A stretch of 64,000 bases of DNA from Pseudomonas sp. AN-1 (GCF_034057115.1 NZ_CP139195.1:4464001-4528000); one strand, 5' to 3'. Counted from the stretch's first letter, positions 36,822-47,663 are shown. Made by a program: numbers and translations. Notes: a model not told the origin generated them from the letters alone.

Positions 36822-37964
36822 ATGAGTCTGTTTATCGAATTCCACCTGATCCAGAACTTCGCGCCGTCCAACCTCAACCGCGACGATACCGGCGCGCCCA
36901 AGGACGCATTATTCGGCGGCCATCGCCGGGCGCGGGTGAGCAGCCAGTGCTTCAAGCGCGCCATCCGCCTGACCGCTCAGGAGCATGAACTGGTGGCTCT
37001 GGAGCACCGTGGCGTCCGTACCAAAAAGCTGCGTGATCTGTTGTTGGCAAAGTTGCCAGGTCGAGACTTGGATGAAGCCAAGAGCAAGATCGAAACCGCC
37101 CTGGCCGCAGCCGGCCTCAAACTCAAGGATGACGGCAAGACCGAATATCTGCTGTTCCTCGGCGAAGCGGAAATCGCCGGCTTCGCCGCGCTGATCGAGC
37201 AGCACTGGGACGAACTGGCCGGTGCGCCCGTCGGTGGGGAGAAGAAAGGCAAGAAGGAGGCCAAGGCCAGTGCGCCGGCCGAGGTGGTGAAGAAGGCCAA
37301 GGCCTTGCTCGATGGCGGCAAGGCCGTGGATGTGGCGCTGTTCGGCCGCATGCTGGCCGACCTGCCGGAGGTCAACCAGGATGCGGCCTGCCAGGTAGCG
37401 CATGCCATCAGCACTCACCGCGTCGAGCGCGAGTTCGACTACTTCACCGCCGTCGACGACAAGGGTGGTGCGGACGAAACCGGCGCCGGCATGATCGGCC
37501 AGGTGGAGTTCAACTCCGCGACCCTCTACCGCTATGCGGTGGTTGATGCGCGCAAGCTGCTGGGCAACCTGCAGCAGGACCGCGAGCTGGCCCTGTCGGC
37601 GCTGGAAGCCTTTACCCAGGCCGTGGTGCGCGCCATTCCCACGGGTAAGCAGAACAGCTTCGCCGCGCACAACCTGCCCAGCTTCGTCGGAGTCTGCCTG
37701 CGCCATGGCGGTCCGCTGAGCCTGGCCAACGCTTTCGAGAAGCCGGTGAGTCCGCGGGCCGACAAGTCGCTGAGCAGCCAGTCGGTCGAGCTGCTCGCCA
37801 GCCATGAAGACAGGCTGGCGGCCGTCTATGCCGACAGCCGCGACCAGTGGGCCTACCTCGACCTGAGCGAAGCCTGGCCGGCGCAAAAGGGCCGGCGGGC
37901 GATGAACCTGAGCGAGCTGGCGGCCTGGGTGCGCGAGCAGGCTGCGTCCCGGCTGGAGGCTTGA
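36822..37964 (+). CDS. casC: Cascade backbone subunit Cas7e (Cse4)
   Basis: A 380-aa RAMP-fold protein; six copies coat the crRNA spacer. The N-terminus LIQNFAPSNLNRDDTGAPKDALFGGHRRARVSSQCFKRAIR is highly characteristic of Cas7e. A Lys/Ala/Glu-rich insertion (GEKKGKKEAKASAPAEVVKKAK) lies near residues 140-165. FDYFTAVDD and GQVEFNSATLYRYAVVD follow. It starts 10 bases after cse2, with GAGAGGGACATC just upstream of the ATG. Confidence 0.96.
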   Translation: MSLFIEFHLIQNFAPSNLNRDDTGAPKDALFGGHRRARVSSQCFKRAIRLTAQEHELVALEHRGVRTKKLRDLLLAKLPGRDLDEAKSKIETALAAAGLKLKDDGKTEYLLFLGEAEIAGFAALIEQHWDELAGAPVGGEKKGKKEAKASAPAEVVKKAKALLDGGKAVDVALFGRMLADLPEVNQDAACQVAHAISTHRVEREFDYFTAVDDKGGADETGAGMIGQVEFNSATLYRYAVVDARKLLGNLQQDRELALSALEAFTQAVVRAIPTGKQNSFAAHNLPSFVGVCLRHGGPLSLANAFEKPVSPRADKSLSSQSVELLASHEDRLAAVYADSRDQWAYLDLSEAWPAQKGRRAMNLSELAAWVREQAASRLEA

Positions 37965-37966
37965 GC

Positions 37967-38629
37967 ATGGCCACCCTGCTGATGCGCCTGCAAGGGCCGC
38001 TGCAGTCCTGGGGGACCACCAGCCGTTTCGACGAACGGGATACGCAACTGGAGCCGTCCAAGTCCGGCGTGTTGGGCCTGGTTTGCGCGGCCTTGGGACG
38101 TGATCGCAGCGAGCCGGTGGAGGATCTGGCGGCCTTGCGCATGGGCGTGCGCGTCGACCGCGAAGGTGTACCGATGCGCGATTACCAGACTGCCACCGGC
38201 GTGTTGATCTCGACCGGCAAGGCCGATCTGCGCCGTACCGTGGTCAGCCCACGCTTTTACCTGGCGGATGCGGCTTTTCTGGTCGGGCTGGAGGGTGAAG
38301 ACGAAAGCCTGCTGGCGCGCATCCATGCCGCCCTGCGCGTGCCGGTCTGGCCCCTGGCCCTGGGGCGCAAGAGTTTTGTCCCGGGCCTGCCGGTCTGGCT
38401 GGCGGACGGCCTCTCGCCCTTGTCCCTGGAACAGGCTCTGGCCAGCTACCCGCGCTTGGCGTCGGCACAGTGGGCCGACCAGGGGCTGCCGCTGCGTTGC
38501 CTGCTCGAGGACGACGGGGAGGGCGCCATTCGCCTGGATCAACCGGTGGCGCCTTTCGCCGAACGGCGCTTTGGCCCACGTTTCGTGAAATCGGGAGTGC
38601 TGCATGCACCTGACCAGACTGACGCTTGA
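37967..38629 (+). CDS. casD: Cascade subunit Cas5e
   Basis: A 220-aa RAMP protein that binds the 5' handle of the crRNA. The N-terminal LLMRLQGPLQSWGTTSRFDERDT and SKSGVLGLVCAALGRDR are the Cas5e hallmarks. It starts two bases after the cas7 stop and overlaps the cas6 start by 26 bases, so translation is probably coupled. Length is typical. Confidence 0.96.
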   Translation: MATLLMRLQGPLQSWGTTSRFDERDTQLEPSKSGVLGLVCAALGRDRSEPVEDLAALRMGVRVDREGVPMRDYQTATGVLISTGKADLRRTVVSPRFYLADAAFLVGLEGEDESLLARIHAALRVPVWPLALGRKSFVPGLPVWLADGLSPLSLEQALASYPRLASAQWADQGLPLRCLLEDDGEGAIRLDQPVAPFAERRFGPRFVKSGVLHAPDQTDA

Positions 38630-39217
38630 TCCACGCAGTGCCCAAGCCCGTCGCGACCTGAGCGATGCCTATGAAATGCACCGCACCCTGGCGCGTGCCT
38701 TCGTTACGGATGCGCAGAGCCAGCCCGCACGTTTTCTCTGGCGACTGGAGGCGGGTAGCAACGCCTGGACTGCACCAGTGGTACTGGTGCAGGCGGCTGC
38801 CGAGGCTGACTGGTCGGCATTGCAGGCACTGCCCAACTACCTGCAGCGGCCTGTCGAGAACAAGCGGCTGGCGCTCGAGGAGTGGATCGAGGGCGGCAGC
38901 CGTTACCGCTTCCGCCTGCAGGCCAATCCCACCGTTGCCCGCAATGGCAAGCGCTACGGCTTGGCTGGGGAAGCCGAGCAGTTGGCCTGGCTCGGTCGGC
39001 AGGGCGAGCGTCATGGCTTCAGTGTCGAGGCGGCCTTGGTAACGGCCAGCGACCTGCTGACCAGTCGCAAGGGCGAGGGACGCATCAGTGTGCAACGGGC
39101 CTGTTTCGAGGGCGTGCTCAAGGTGCAGTGCCTGGAGTCCTTCAGCCGTGCGCTGACAACGGGCATCGGCCCGGCCAAAGCCTTCGGCTGCGGTCTGCTC
39201 AGCGTGGCGCGCAACTG

Positions 39218-39218
<1 letters not shown>
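38604..39218 (+). CDS. casE: CRISPR RNA endoribonuclease Cas6e
   Basis: A 204-aa RAMP endonuclease that cuts precursor crRNA at the base of the repeat stem and stays bound to the 3' hairpin. The catalytic His aligns at residue 26 (DAYEMHRTLARAF), the same number as in E. coli Cas6e. The C-terminal glycine-rich loop is GIGPAKAFGCGLLSV. It must process two repeat variants in this locus. Start overlaps the cas5 end, and its TGA overlaps the cas1 ATG. Confidence 0.95.
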
Positions 39219-40431
<1,213 letters not shown>

Positions 40432-40497
40432 CAAGAAAAAATTGGTAGGTTTTTAGCGGTCGATTTTTCCTTTCTGGATCAATTGGTTACGCTAAGG
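40432..40497 (+). promoter_or_regulatory. Leader of CRISPR array 2
   Basis: A 66-base A+T-rich stretch (AACAAGAAAAAATTGGTAGG, TCGATTTTTCCTTTCTGGAT) between the cas2 stop and the first repeat. Its last bases are TTGGTTACGCTAAGG, closely matching the end of the array 1 leader. It is expected to hold the array promoter and the sites recognised during spacer integration. Confidence 0.8.
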
Positions 40498-42483
40498 GCG
40501 TTCCCCGCGCTCGCGGGGATGAACCGGCTAGGCTGAAGGAAGGCGTGACCCAAGAGGCGGCGTTCCCCGCGCTCGCGGGGATGAACCGCTTGCGCTCCAG
40601 TCGCGCCGCAGCGTTGCGGGCGCGTTCCCCGCGCTCGCGGGGATGAACCGAAGCTCCGCGAGAGCGCGCGCGGCATGGACTGCGCGTTCCCCGCGCTCGC
40701 GGGGATGAACCGATCAGCGCATCGACGTGATCGGCCAGAACGGCGCGTTCCCCGCGCTCGCGGGGATGAACCGCCTGCTGGCCGAAGTCGCCCGCGTACA
40801 GACAGGCGTTCCCCGCGCTCGCGGGGATGAACCGGTAGACCACATGAGCAGCGACGGCAGCATGACGCGTTCCCCGCGCTCGCGGGGATGAACCGGCGGC
40901 AACGCCGGGGCCGTGGCAGATGGAGCGGCGTTCCCCGCGCTCGCGGGGATGAACCGATGAAAGCACTTCTGGAGCGCGCGGGCATCGCGCGTTCCCCGCG
41001 CTCGCGGGGATGAACCGTGAAGGGCAGTCGCGCGATTTTTCGGGATGATGCGTTCCCCGCGCTCGCGGGGATGAACCCTGAACTCCACCAGGTCCGTCGT
41101 CGACCAGGAGGCGTTCCCCGCGCTCGCGGGGATGAACCGTGGACTGGGCCGCCCAGCTCAACATCGCCAGCGCGTTCCCCGCGCTCGCGGGGATGAACCG
41201 CTGGCAGCCCTTGAGGACCTCGACCGCGCGATGCGTTCCCCGCGCTCGCGGGGATGAACCGCCTGCTGCGCAGGTAGCGCAGGAGCCGGTGGCGCGTTCC
41301 CCGCGCTCGCGGGGATGAACCGCTGTTCATTCCTTCCACTTCGGCCGCCTTCCGGGCGTTCCCCGCGCTCGCGGGGATGAACCGATCGTCAGGTCGCGCC
41401 GGAAGCGGTCGAATGATGCGTTCCCCGCGCTCGCGGGGATGAACCGACAGAAGCGAGTGCCTGTGCTGCGGAGTTGAGGCGTTCCCCGCGCTCGCGGGGA
41501 TGAACCGCCTGCCAACGCGAGGAAGAACCTCGACGGCTGGCGTTCCCCGCGCTCGCGGGGATGAACCGAAGGCCGAGCCGACCATCGCACAGCTGGCCGA
41601 GCGTTCCCCGCGCTCGCGGGGATGAACCGGGCCGCGAGTTCGACAACGAGTGGGCGGCGGCGCGTTCCCCGCGCTCGCGGGGATGAACCGGGTCAGAGCG
41701 GGATGAGCGCGCTCGTAGTCTGGCGTTCCCCGCGCTCGCGGGGATGAACCGGCTTGTCGACAACTTGGACAGTTGCTGCTGGAGCGTTCCCCGCGCTCGC
41801 GGGGATGAACCGCCGGGCACCCTGTTCTTCGGCGGTTATGCCGCGCGTTCCCCGCGCTCGCGGGGATGAACCGAAGTCGTCCGGCACGGTGTTCTACTAC
41901 TACGAGCGTTCCCCGCGCTCGCGGGGATGAACCGAAAGTGGGTGGGGTTTAATCGACATGGCGCGCGCGTTCCCCGCGCTCGCGGGGATGAACCGCGGAT
42001 TTCGCTTTCGCCCGTGGCCACCGGCTGGCGTTCCCCGCGCTCGCGGGGATGAACCGTTGGCCAGAGTCGACAGAGTTTGCACGGCGTTGCGTTCCCCGCG
42101 CTCGCGGGGATGAACCGTCGTCGACCGCCAGTTTAAGCGCCAGGGTATCGCGTTCCCCGCGCTCGCGGGGATGAACCGCCGGCGGCCACAATCAGCACGC
42201 CCAGGGCAGCGCGTTCCCCGCGCTCGCGGGGATGAACCGCCTGAGGAGATTCTCGCCAAGTTAATGCAAAAGCGTTCCCCGCGCTCGCGGGGATGAACCG
42301 GATGTTCCGCCCGGCGTTCCGTTCTGGATCGTGCGTTCCCCGCGCTCGCGGGGATGAACCGAAAATGTCAACGCCGAGGAATCCCGCTGAGAAGCGTTCC
42401 CCGCGCTCGCGGGGATGAACCGGGGCGGGCGCAAGCGCCTTTCGATCCTCACCCGCGTTACCCACGCCCGTGAGGATGAACCG
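40498..42483 (+). CRISPR. CRISPR array 2 (type I-E, 33 repeats, 32 spacers)
   Basis: The 29-nt repeat has the form GCGTTCCCCGCGCTCGCGGG followed by GATGAACCG. The first starts at 40498, and the rest follow every 61-62 bases (40560, 40622, 40684, 40745, 40806 and so on) up to 42394. A final strongly degenerate copy is at 42455-42483 (GCGTTACCCACGCCCGTGAG...). Essentially all internal repeats are identical, except one with CCTG at its end (41050 copy). Polarity is left to right, with the leader next to cas2. The perfect stem CCCCGC/GCGGGG has a 4-base loop. Spacers are 32-33 nt. Confidence 0.98.
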
Positions 42484-42671
42484 GCTGGCAAGTATCTCGG
42501 CAAGGTCGATCAGGGCTGGCCATCAGGCGTGGGTTTCTGGAGTGAACTACTGTGCTTTTCGTGGGTGAACGGCTGAGTTACTCGGTGGTTCGAGTCGATC
42601 TTGCGGGGCAGGGGATGGATTCCATGCAAACTGGGAACAGTTGCACCGCCTGCCGCCGACAAGTGGGCTGC
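42484..42671. other. Gap downstream of CRISPR array 2
   Basis: No convincing gene or repeat is seen. The frames crossing it are not protein-like. GAACTACTGTGCTTTTCGTG near 42543 has no recognisable function. Confidence 0.4.
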
Positions 42672-42905
42672 TCACCTCTTCCCCATCGACCGCCGCGTAC
42701 CGCGCGGGGCCATGCCCGGGCGTTTGTCGTGGTTGCACTTGTTGTTGCGCTGGTGCCAGGGCTGACCGTCGTCCTGCTTCGGCGCGTAGGTTTCCGGCGA
42801 GAAGGGGAAGCGGAAGGCGGGGATGCCGCCGCTCTGGCCGGCTTCGGTGCCGGTCGGCTGGGCTTCGCAGGGTGCATGGGTGTCGGGGGTGTTGGTCTTC
42901 GACAT
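42672..42905 (-). CDS. Small conserved hypothetical protein with C-terminal KRPG-RGTRRSMGKR motif
   Basis: A 77-aa protein starting at 42905 (MSKTNTPDTHAP). The central SGGIPAFRFPFSPETYAPKQ and the very basic C-terminus KRPGMAPRGTRRSMGKR look conserved. I recall similar tails in small proteobacterial hypotheticals, but no function. There is no signal peptide or Cys motif. It is monocistronic, about 140 bases from the DUF3597 gene. Confidence 0.6.
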   Translation of the reverse strand: MSKTNTPDTHAPCEAQPTGTEAGQSGGIPAFRFPFSPETYAPKQDDGQPWHQRNNKCNHDKRPGMAPRGTRRSMGKR

Positions 42906-43046
42906 GGTGTATCCGGTTCGGCGTTGGGGAGGCTCTGGTCGGCCAGGCCTCGGTGCGGCACGCATTATACCCGGTCGTGATGCGTCTGCCGTGCCCTCCG
43001 CTGCGGTCGCCCGCCGCCGTGCGGCGGCAGGTCGACGCACGGTGCT

Positions 43047-43445
43047 TCAGTCCAGCAGTTCCTTCGGCACGTTGCCGCCGTTGGCGGCCAGCTTCTGCAG
43101 CACGGTCTTGTGCAGCCACATGTTCATCTGCGCCGAGTCGCCCATCTTGTCCGCCGGGCAGCCCAGTTCGCTGGCCAGTTCCTTGCGCGCGGCCAGGCTG
43201 CTGTCGAGGCCGAGCAGCTTGAGCAGGTCGACGATGGAGACCTTCCAGTCGAGCCTTTCCGGATGGGCGGCGGCCAGACCTTCCAGTCGGGCCACCACAT
43301 CGACCAGCGGCATGGCCGGCGTCGCGCCGCCTTCGGCTACCGGACCGGGGGCGGTTCCGCCTGCCGGTGCGCCTGGCTGTGCCGGTGCGGCCTGCGCCTT
43401 GGCGCCAAGGCCGAGCTTTTCCAGAATCGTGCTGAACAGACCCAT
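43047..43445 (-). CDS. DUF3597 protein
   Basis: A 132-aa protein starting MGLFSTILEKLGLG. It has an Ala/Pro/Gly-rich linker and a C-terminal helical domain (VDVVARLEGLAAAHPERLDWKVSIVDLLKLLGLDSSLAARKELA and QMNMWLHKTVLQKLAANGG). This architecture is that of DUF3597. ATG at 43445 is preceded by GGAGAGC on the coding strand. Function unknown. Confidence 0.85.
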   Translation of the reverse strand: MGLFSTILEKLGLGAKAQAAPAQPGAPAGGTAPGPVAEGGATPAMPLVDVVARLEGLAAAHPERLDWKVSIVDLLKLLGLDSSLAARKELASELGCPADKMGDSAQMNMWLHKTVLQKLAANGGNVPKELLD

Positions 43446-43644
43446 GGCGGTGCTCTCCTGCTGTGGGGAAGGGGCGCAGGGAGCATAGACCACGACCTCC
43501 GCGCGCGCCGGCAGGGCACGCCTCGGAACCGCAGGCCGGCATCCTCGATGGGCGCCGGCCGACGGTGCCTGCGCATCTCGCCCATGCCGGCCCCGCTGTG
43601 GCCGGGGCGGGAGGCCCGCGCCGGAGCGCGGGAAACCGCAGGGG

Positions 43645-43989
43645 TCAGACTTTCTTGACGAACTCGGACTTCAGCTTCATGGCGCCGATGCCGTCGATCT
43701 TGCAGTCGATGTCGTGGTCGCCGTCGCACAGGCGGATGCCCTTGACCTTGGTGCCGACCTTGACCACCAGCGAGGAGCCCTTGACCTTGAGGTCCTTGAT
43801 CACGGTGACGGTGTCGCCGTCGGCGAGGACGTTGCCCACCGAGTCGCGGATCACCTTCTCGCCCTCGGCCTGGGCTTCGCCGCCGGCCAGCGCGGACCAC
43901 TCGTGGCCGCACTCCGGGCAGATCAGCGACGGACCGTCCTCGTAGGTGTATTCGGAGCTGCATTTGGGGCAGGGCGGCAGAGTGCTCAT
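43645..43989 (-). CDS. yjdM: YjdM (PhnA-type) zinc-ribbon protein
   Basis: A 114-aa protein with an N-terminal zinc ribbon [25 protein letters not shown] and a C-terminal SH3-like domain ([34 protein letters not shown]). It is the widespread YjdM family, formerly called PhnA. It is not the phosphonoacetate hydrolase of the same name, and its function is unknown. Full length. Confidence 0.92.
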   Translation of the reverse strand: MSTLPPCPKCSSEYTYEDGPSLICPECGHEWSALAGGEAQAEGEKVIRDSVGNVLADGDTVTVIKDLKVKGSSLVVKVGTKVKGIRLCDGDHDIDCKIDGIGAMKLKSEFVKKV

Positions 43990-44257
43990 GAATGATCCTC
44001 ATGTTCGGACAGTGAAAGGCCGTGGATTATATAAGGTTTTGCTCCCGCGGCGGTAAACCGTGTGGCAGATGGCGCCGATCCGAGCCCCGCCTGGCCGGCC
44101 GCGGCGGCTCGCCTCGCGCATGACCTCTGGTCATGCAGGCGTCGCCGGCAACGCAGTGGCGGCGGTGAGGAAAACTCTTGCAATAGCTCGCTTTTGACAT
44201 CGTCCGGGGCGATTCAGAAGATGCGCCTATCTTGCTGCAACCACTGAAGAGACAAGC

Positions 44258-44935
44258 ATGCACGCTGAAGAGAAGAACCTGATCGACGGTCTGTTCACCC
44301 GCCTGCGTACCGTGGAGGGGCAATCCGCCCCGCGCGAAGCCCAGGCCGAGGCGCTGATCACCGAGCACATCGCCCGCCAGCCGGCGGCACCCTATTACAT
44401 GGCGCAGGCGATCATCGTGCAGGAGAACGCCATCCAGCAGCTCGACGCTCGCGTCAAGGAGCTGGAGGCACAGGTCGAGAGCCTCAGGCAGGTCCAGAGC
44501 CAGCCGCAGCAGAGCAGCGGCGGTTTCCTCTCCGGCCTGTTCGGCGGTCGCTCCCAGCCGCAGCAGCCGGCGGCCAGTGCCCCGGTCAGCGCCCAGCCGG
44601 CGCGCTCCGGCTGGCACGAGCCGGCCGGTGCCAGCCGTTTCGGCCAGCAGCCGGGCTTTGCCCAGCAGTCCGCCTTCGGCCAGCGCGGCATGCCGGCGCA
44701 GGGCGGCGGCTTCATGTCCGGCGCCCTGCAGACCGCGGCCGGCGTGGCCGGCGGCATGGTGCTGGGCAACATGCTGATGGACATGTTCCAGGGCGACGAG
44801 GCGGAGAAGGTTGCCGAGGCGGCGCCGGCCGAGCAGCCGCAGGTGGCGGAAGAAGCCCCGGCCGCGGAAGAAGCCGATGGCGGTTTCTTCGGTGGCGACT
44901 TCTTCGGTGGTGGCGACGACGAGGATTTCGTCTGA
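44258..44935 (+). CDS. DUF2076 protein
   Basis: A 225-aa protein. The N-terminal MHAEEKNLIDGLFTRLRTVEGQSAPREAQAEALITEHIARQPAAPYYMAQAIIVQE segment is the conserved DUF2076 core. A coiled coil (QLDARVKELEAQVESLRQVQ), a Gln/Pro/Ser-rich linker and an apolar Gly/Met patch (GGGFMSGALQTAAGVAGGMVLGNMLMD) follow. The C-terminus GGFFGGDFFGGGDDEDFV is acidic. Sometimes annotated as a periplasmic sensor, but no signal peptide is visible here. A GGTTTCCCG...CGGGAAACC hairpin follows at about 44957. Confidence 0.88.
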   Translation: MHAEEKNLIDGLFTRLRTVEGQSAPREAQAEALITEHIARQPAAPYYMAQAIIVQENAIQQLDARVKELEAQVESLRQVQSQPQQSSGGFLSGLFGGRSQPQQPAASAPVSAQPARSGWHEPAGASRFGQQPGFAQQSAFGQRGMPAQGGGFMSGALQTAAGVAGGMVLGNMLMDMFQGDEAEKVAEAAPAEQPQVAEEAPAAEEADGGFFGGDFFGGGDDEDFV

Positions 44936-45161
44936 TCCTGCCGGCTTTCCCTGCCTGAGGTTTCCCGTGCTGCGGCGCGGGAAACCCGTATGCAATCCTT
45001 GCGCATGACTCCCCCGATCGTGCACGGCGCCGATCCCCCCTGGCGCCAGCTGCAGAGACCTTGTCCCAAGTGGTAAAAACAGTCGGTCCGCTGCTGCCTT
45101 GGCTGCCCCGCTGCGGTGGTCCGGCTGTCGGCCGTCCGGGGCGAGCATGCGAGGAATGCCA

Positions 45162-45710
45162 ATGAAGAAGTCGATCCTGCTGGTGCTGGCTGGCCTGAGC
45201 CTGCTGGGCGGTTGCGCGTCGTCGGGCTATGCGCCGGTGGAACGTCCGGCCAGGTTGCAGGCGGCCTTGGCTGACCCGCTGTGGGATGGCCAGACGGTCC
45301 CAGCCGGACAGCGCTGCCGGTGGGCTGGTGGCCACGGTTCGACTCCGCTGTTGCGGGTCGGCAACATTCCGGCCGGCGCCAATGCGCTGATCGTCGAGTT
45401 CAGCGACCGCAGTTATTTCCTGATGGATCACGGTGGCCACGGCAAGCTGGGCTTGTGGCTGTCTCCGGGGCAGACGAGTGCGACCATCCCCTCGGTCGCC
45501 GGGGAAAGCCTCGACCTGCCGGCCGGCATGTTCGTCGAGCAGAAGCACCAGGGCTGGCTGCGTGGCAAGGGTGGCGCCTACCTGCCGCCCTGTTCGGGCG
45601 GGCGTGGACACAGCTATTACGCCACGGTGAAGGCCGTGTACAAGGCCAGGGCGGCCGGCGAGGAGTCGCGCCTGCTTGGCGAGCAGAGCATCGAGATGGG
45701 CAGGTACTGA
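45162..45710 (+). CDS. Putative lipoprotein, unknown function
   Basis: A 182-aa protein with a clear lipoprotein signal (KKSILLVLAGLSLLGGCAS, lipobox LGGC near residue 18). The mature part reads WDGQTVPAGQRCRWAGGHGSTPLLRVGNIPAGANALIVEFSDRSYFLMDHGGHG. This resembles a phosphatidylethanolamine-binding-like or small beta-rich domain, but I cannot name a family with confidence. ATG at 45162 was chosen so that the signal peptide is N-terminal. The long gap upstream (45 to 225 bases after DUF2076) suggests its own promoter. Confidence 0.72.
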   Translation: MKKSILLVLAGLSLLGGCASSGYAPVERPARLQAALADPLWDGQTVPAGQRCRWAGGHGSTPLLRVGNIPAGANALIVEFSDRSYFLMDHGGHGKLGLWLSPGQTSATIPSVAGESLDLPAGMFVEQKHQGWLRGKGGAYLPPCSGGRGHSYYATVKAVYKARAAGEESRLLGEQSIEMGRY

Positions 45711-45743
45711 GCCGGACTCCGCCCGTCGCGTGCCTTTTCCCGG

Positions 45744-46163
45744 TCAGGTCCTCGCGTCGGGGGACGCCAGGGCCACCAGCGCCTTGCTGCGCTGGTAGCG
45801 CGCCAGGCGCTCGGCCAGAGCCGCTGGCAGCCGGGTTGCCGGTGCGAAGTCCAGGCGTTGGTAGAAGCCGACCAGATCCGGGTGGCAGAACAGCCACACC
45901 GGCCCCGGGGTGCGCGCCAGTGCCTGCTCGACCAGCCGGCTGGCCAGGCCATGGCGGCGCTCGCCCGGCGCCACCAGCAGTCCGGTCAGCCAGTGCCCGT
46001 CGTCGACGGCGGTCAGGCACAGCGCGGCGAGGATTTCCTGGCGGCGCGCCACCCATACCCGGGCGCCGTTGGGGGCGCGCATCGACGAGCGATGGGCGCG
46101 GTAGAACTTGTCCAGCAGCGGCTTGAGCGGCGGCGCCAGCGGCGCGAACTGCAGTTCGGTCAT
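45744..46163 (-). CDS. GNAT-family N-acetyltransferase
   Basis: A 139-aa protein with the GNAT acetyl-CoA motif GLLVAPGERRHGLASRLVEQALAR near residues 70-90 and the C-terminal PVWLFCHPDLVGFYQRLDFAPA motif. Start at 46163 (MTELQFAPL) chosen over 46196. Substrate unknown. It converges with the lipoprotein gene and follows the YebC-type gene on the same strand. Confidence 0.85.
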   Translation of the reverse strand: MTELQFAPLAPPLKPLLDKFYRAHRSSMRAPNGARVWVARRQEILAALCLTAVDDGHWLTGLLVAPGERRHGLASRLVEQALARTPGPVWLFCHPDLVGFYQRLDFAPATRLPAALAERLARYQRSKALVALASPDART

Positions 46164-46209
46164 GGCGACGGAGTGCACCGCCGGGCGGCGGTACACTGCT
46201 GGCAGGGCG

Positions 46210-46911
46210 TCACTCGGCGTTGAGGCCGACGTAGACGTTCTGCACGTCGTCGTGGTTGTCGAGCGCCTCGAGGAAGGCCTCGACTTCCTCCAGCTCGGCG
46301 CCGGACAGGCTCACCGGGTTCTTCGCCTTGTAGCCGAGGTTGGCCGACTGCACGGTGAAACCGAACTCCGGCAGCGCCTTGCACACCGCGTCGAGGTCGG
46401 TCGGTTCGGTGTAGAACAGGGTGGCGCCTTCCTCGGCCGCCTCGAAGTCCTGGGCGCCGGCCTCGATGGCGGCCAGCTCCGGGTCGGCGTCGCCTTCCGG
46501 GGTCGCCTCGATCATGCCCAGGTAGTCGAAGTCCCAGCTCACCGAACCGGTGGTGCCCAGCTGGCCCTTGCGGAACAGCACGCGGATTTCCGCCACGGTG
46601 CGGTTGAGGTTGTCGGTCAGGCACTCGACGATCACCGGCACGCGGTGCGGGGCGAAGCCTTCATAGACGGTGCGCTCGTAGTTGACCACCTCGCCGGACA
46701 GGCCGGCGCCCTTCTTGATCGCGCGCTCCAGGGTGTCCTTGGGCATCGACGCCTTCTTGGCCTGATACACGGCCAGGCGCAGCTTGGGGTTCATGTCCGG
46801 GTCGGCGCCGTTGCGCGCGGCAATCATGATTTCCTTCACCAGCTTGCCGAAGATCTTGCCCCTGGCGTTGGCGGCGGCTTCTTTCGGTTTGGCTTTCCAC
46901 TGGGCGCCCAT
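46210..46911 (-). CDS. YebC/PmpR family DNA- or ribosome-associated regulator
   Basis: A 233-aa protein with the three-domain YebC fold: [28 protein letters not shown] at the N-terminus, [27 protein letters not shown], and [24 protein letters not shown]. The N-terminus [19 protein letters not shown] differs from canonical YebC (MAGHSKWANIKH), so this is the YeeN-like paralogue. YebC proteins have been described as transcription regulators and more recently as translation factors at proline stretches. Which applies here is not known. Confidence 0.88.
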   Translation of the reverse strand: MGAQWKAKPKEAAANARGKIFGKLVKEIMIAARNGADPDMNPKLRLAVYQAKKASMPKDTLERAIKKGAGLSGEVVNYERTVYEGFAPHRVPVIVECLTDNLNRTVAEIRVLFRKGQLGTTGSVSWDFDYLGMIEATPEGDADPELAAIEAGAQDFEAAEEGATLFYTEPTDLDAVCKALPEFGFTVQSANLGYKAKNPVSLSGAELEEVEAFLEALDNHDDVQNVYVGLNAE

Positions 46912-47083
46912 GTCGGTTCTCTCGCTGCGAGGGTTGGGTCCCCGGGCCGGCCCGGGAACGGGGAGTGGCCGATTCTAGCGGCTCGGGCGCTCGCCGGCAC
47001 CTGTCGCACAGCGTCCGGCGGTTGTGGGGGGCGGGGCTTTTAACTATCCTCTGCCGCCATTCACGAGCCCTCGGAGCGTTCCC

Positions 47084-47311
47084 ATGCTTGAAACCACCCT
47101 TGCGCAACTCGAAGGCCTTGTGGCCGATCTGCTGCAACAGAACCAGACCCTGAGCGCCAGCTGCCAGCAGCTCGAGCAGCAGCTGCGCCAGGCCCGCGAA
47201 GAAAACGAGAACCTGCAGATGGCCGCGCTGGAGCAGGAAGAGCAGCAGGCCGCCACCCTGGCCCGCCTGCAGGCGCTGATCCAGCGCGCCGGTGCCAGTA
47301 GCGCCGCATGA
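47084..47311 (+). CDS. TIGR02449 / ZapB-like coiled-coil protein
   Basis: A 75-aa protein that is one continuous coiled coil (LEGLVADLLQQNQTLSASCQQLEQQLRQAREENENLQMAALEQEEQQ). It is the small protein usually found directly before zapA in pseudomonads (TIGR02449 family) and may act like ZapB in division. Stop overlaps the zapA start (ATGA), so the pair is translationally coupled. Confidence 0.85.
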   Translation: MLETTLAQLEGLVADLLQQNQTLSASCQQLEQQLRQAREENENLQMAALEQEEQQAATLARLQALIQRAGASSAA

Positions 47312-47601
47312 GCGAGAGTGGCGTCCGTGTCCTGAAGATCCTCGGGATCGGCTACCCGGTCAGGGCGCCGGCCGGCGAGGAGGCGATCCTCGAGCAGGCT
47401 GCGGCCAGGCTGCAGGAGCAGCTCGACCAGAACCAGCAGCGCTTCCCGCGCGCCGGCAGCCACGAGCTGCTGGTGCTCACGGCGCTGAACCTGTGCGTGC
47501 CGCTGCTCAGACAGGAGGCGGAGCAGCGCGAGGCCGAGGAACGCCTCGCCGCGCTGGCGCAACGCATCGCCCGGCAGCTGCAGGGCGACGGTACGGCCTG
47601 A
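47308..47601 (+). CDS. zapA: Cell division protein ZapA
   Basis: A 97-aa FtsZ-ring stabiliser. The N-terminal beta-hairpin part VRVLKILGIGYPVRAPAGEEAILEQAAARLQEQL and the C-terminal coiled coil SHELLVLTALNLCVPLLRQEAEQREAEERL match ZapA. ATGA overlap with the upstream coiled-coil gene. A strong terminator follows within 20 bases, so no 6S RNA gene lies between zapA and the next gene. Confidence 0.92.
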   Translation: MSESGVRVLKILGIGYPVRAPAGEEAILEQAAARLQEQLDQNQQRFPRAGSHELLVLTALNLCVPLLRQEAEQREAEERLAALAQRIARQLQGDGTA

Positions 47602-47616
47602 TTTACGCCGGACAAT

Positions 47617-47650
47617 GCAAAAGGGGCTGCCATCGGGCAGCCCCTTTTGC
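47617..47650. terminator. Bidirectional terminator between zapA and the parvulin gene
   Basis: GCAAAAGGGGCTGCC (47617-47631) pairs perfectly over 15 bases with GGCAGCCCCTTTTGC (47636-47650), with a 4-base loop. A-rich and T-rich arms allow termination of the two convergent transcripts. Confidence 0.92.
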
Positions 47651-47663
47651 TTGTGCGCCGGGA

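Noticed and set aside
40479-42503. Long minus-strand frames through array 2 (repetitive SSPRARGT, FIPASAGNA)
   Set aside because: The period equals the CRISPR repeat-spacer unit. They are artefacts of the repeat, not proteins.
43645-43989. Phosphonoacetate hydrolase PhnA
   Set aside because: The protein is the short zinc-ribbon YjdM family, which only shares the old name.
47602-47663. 6S RNA (ssrS) next to zapA
   Set aside because: The gap is 62 bases and is filled by a perfect terminator hairpin, too short for a 6S RNA.
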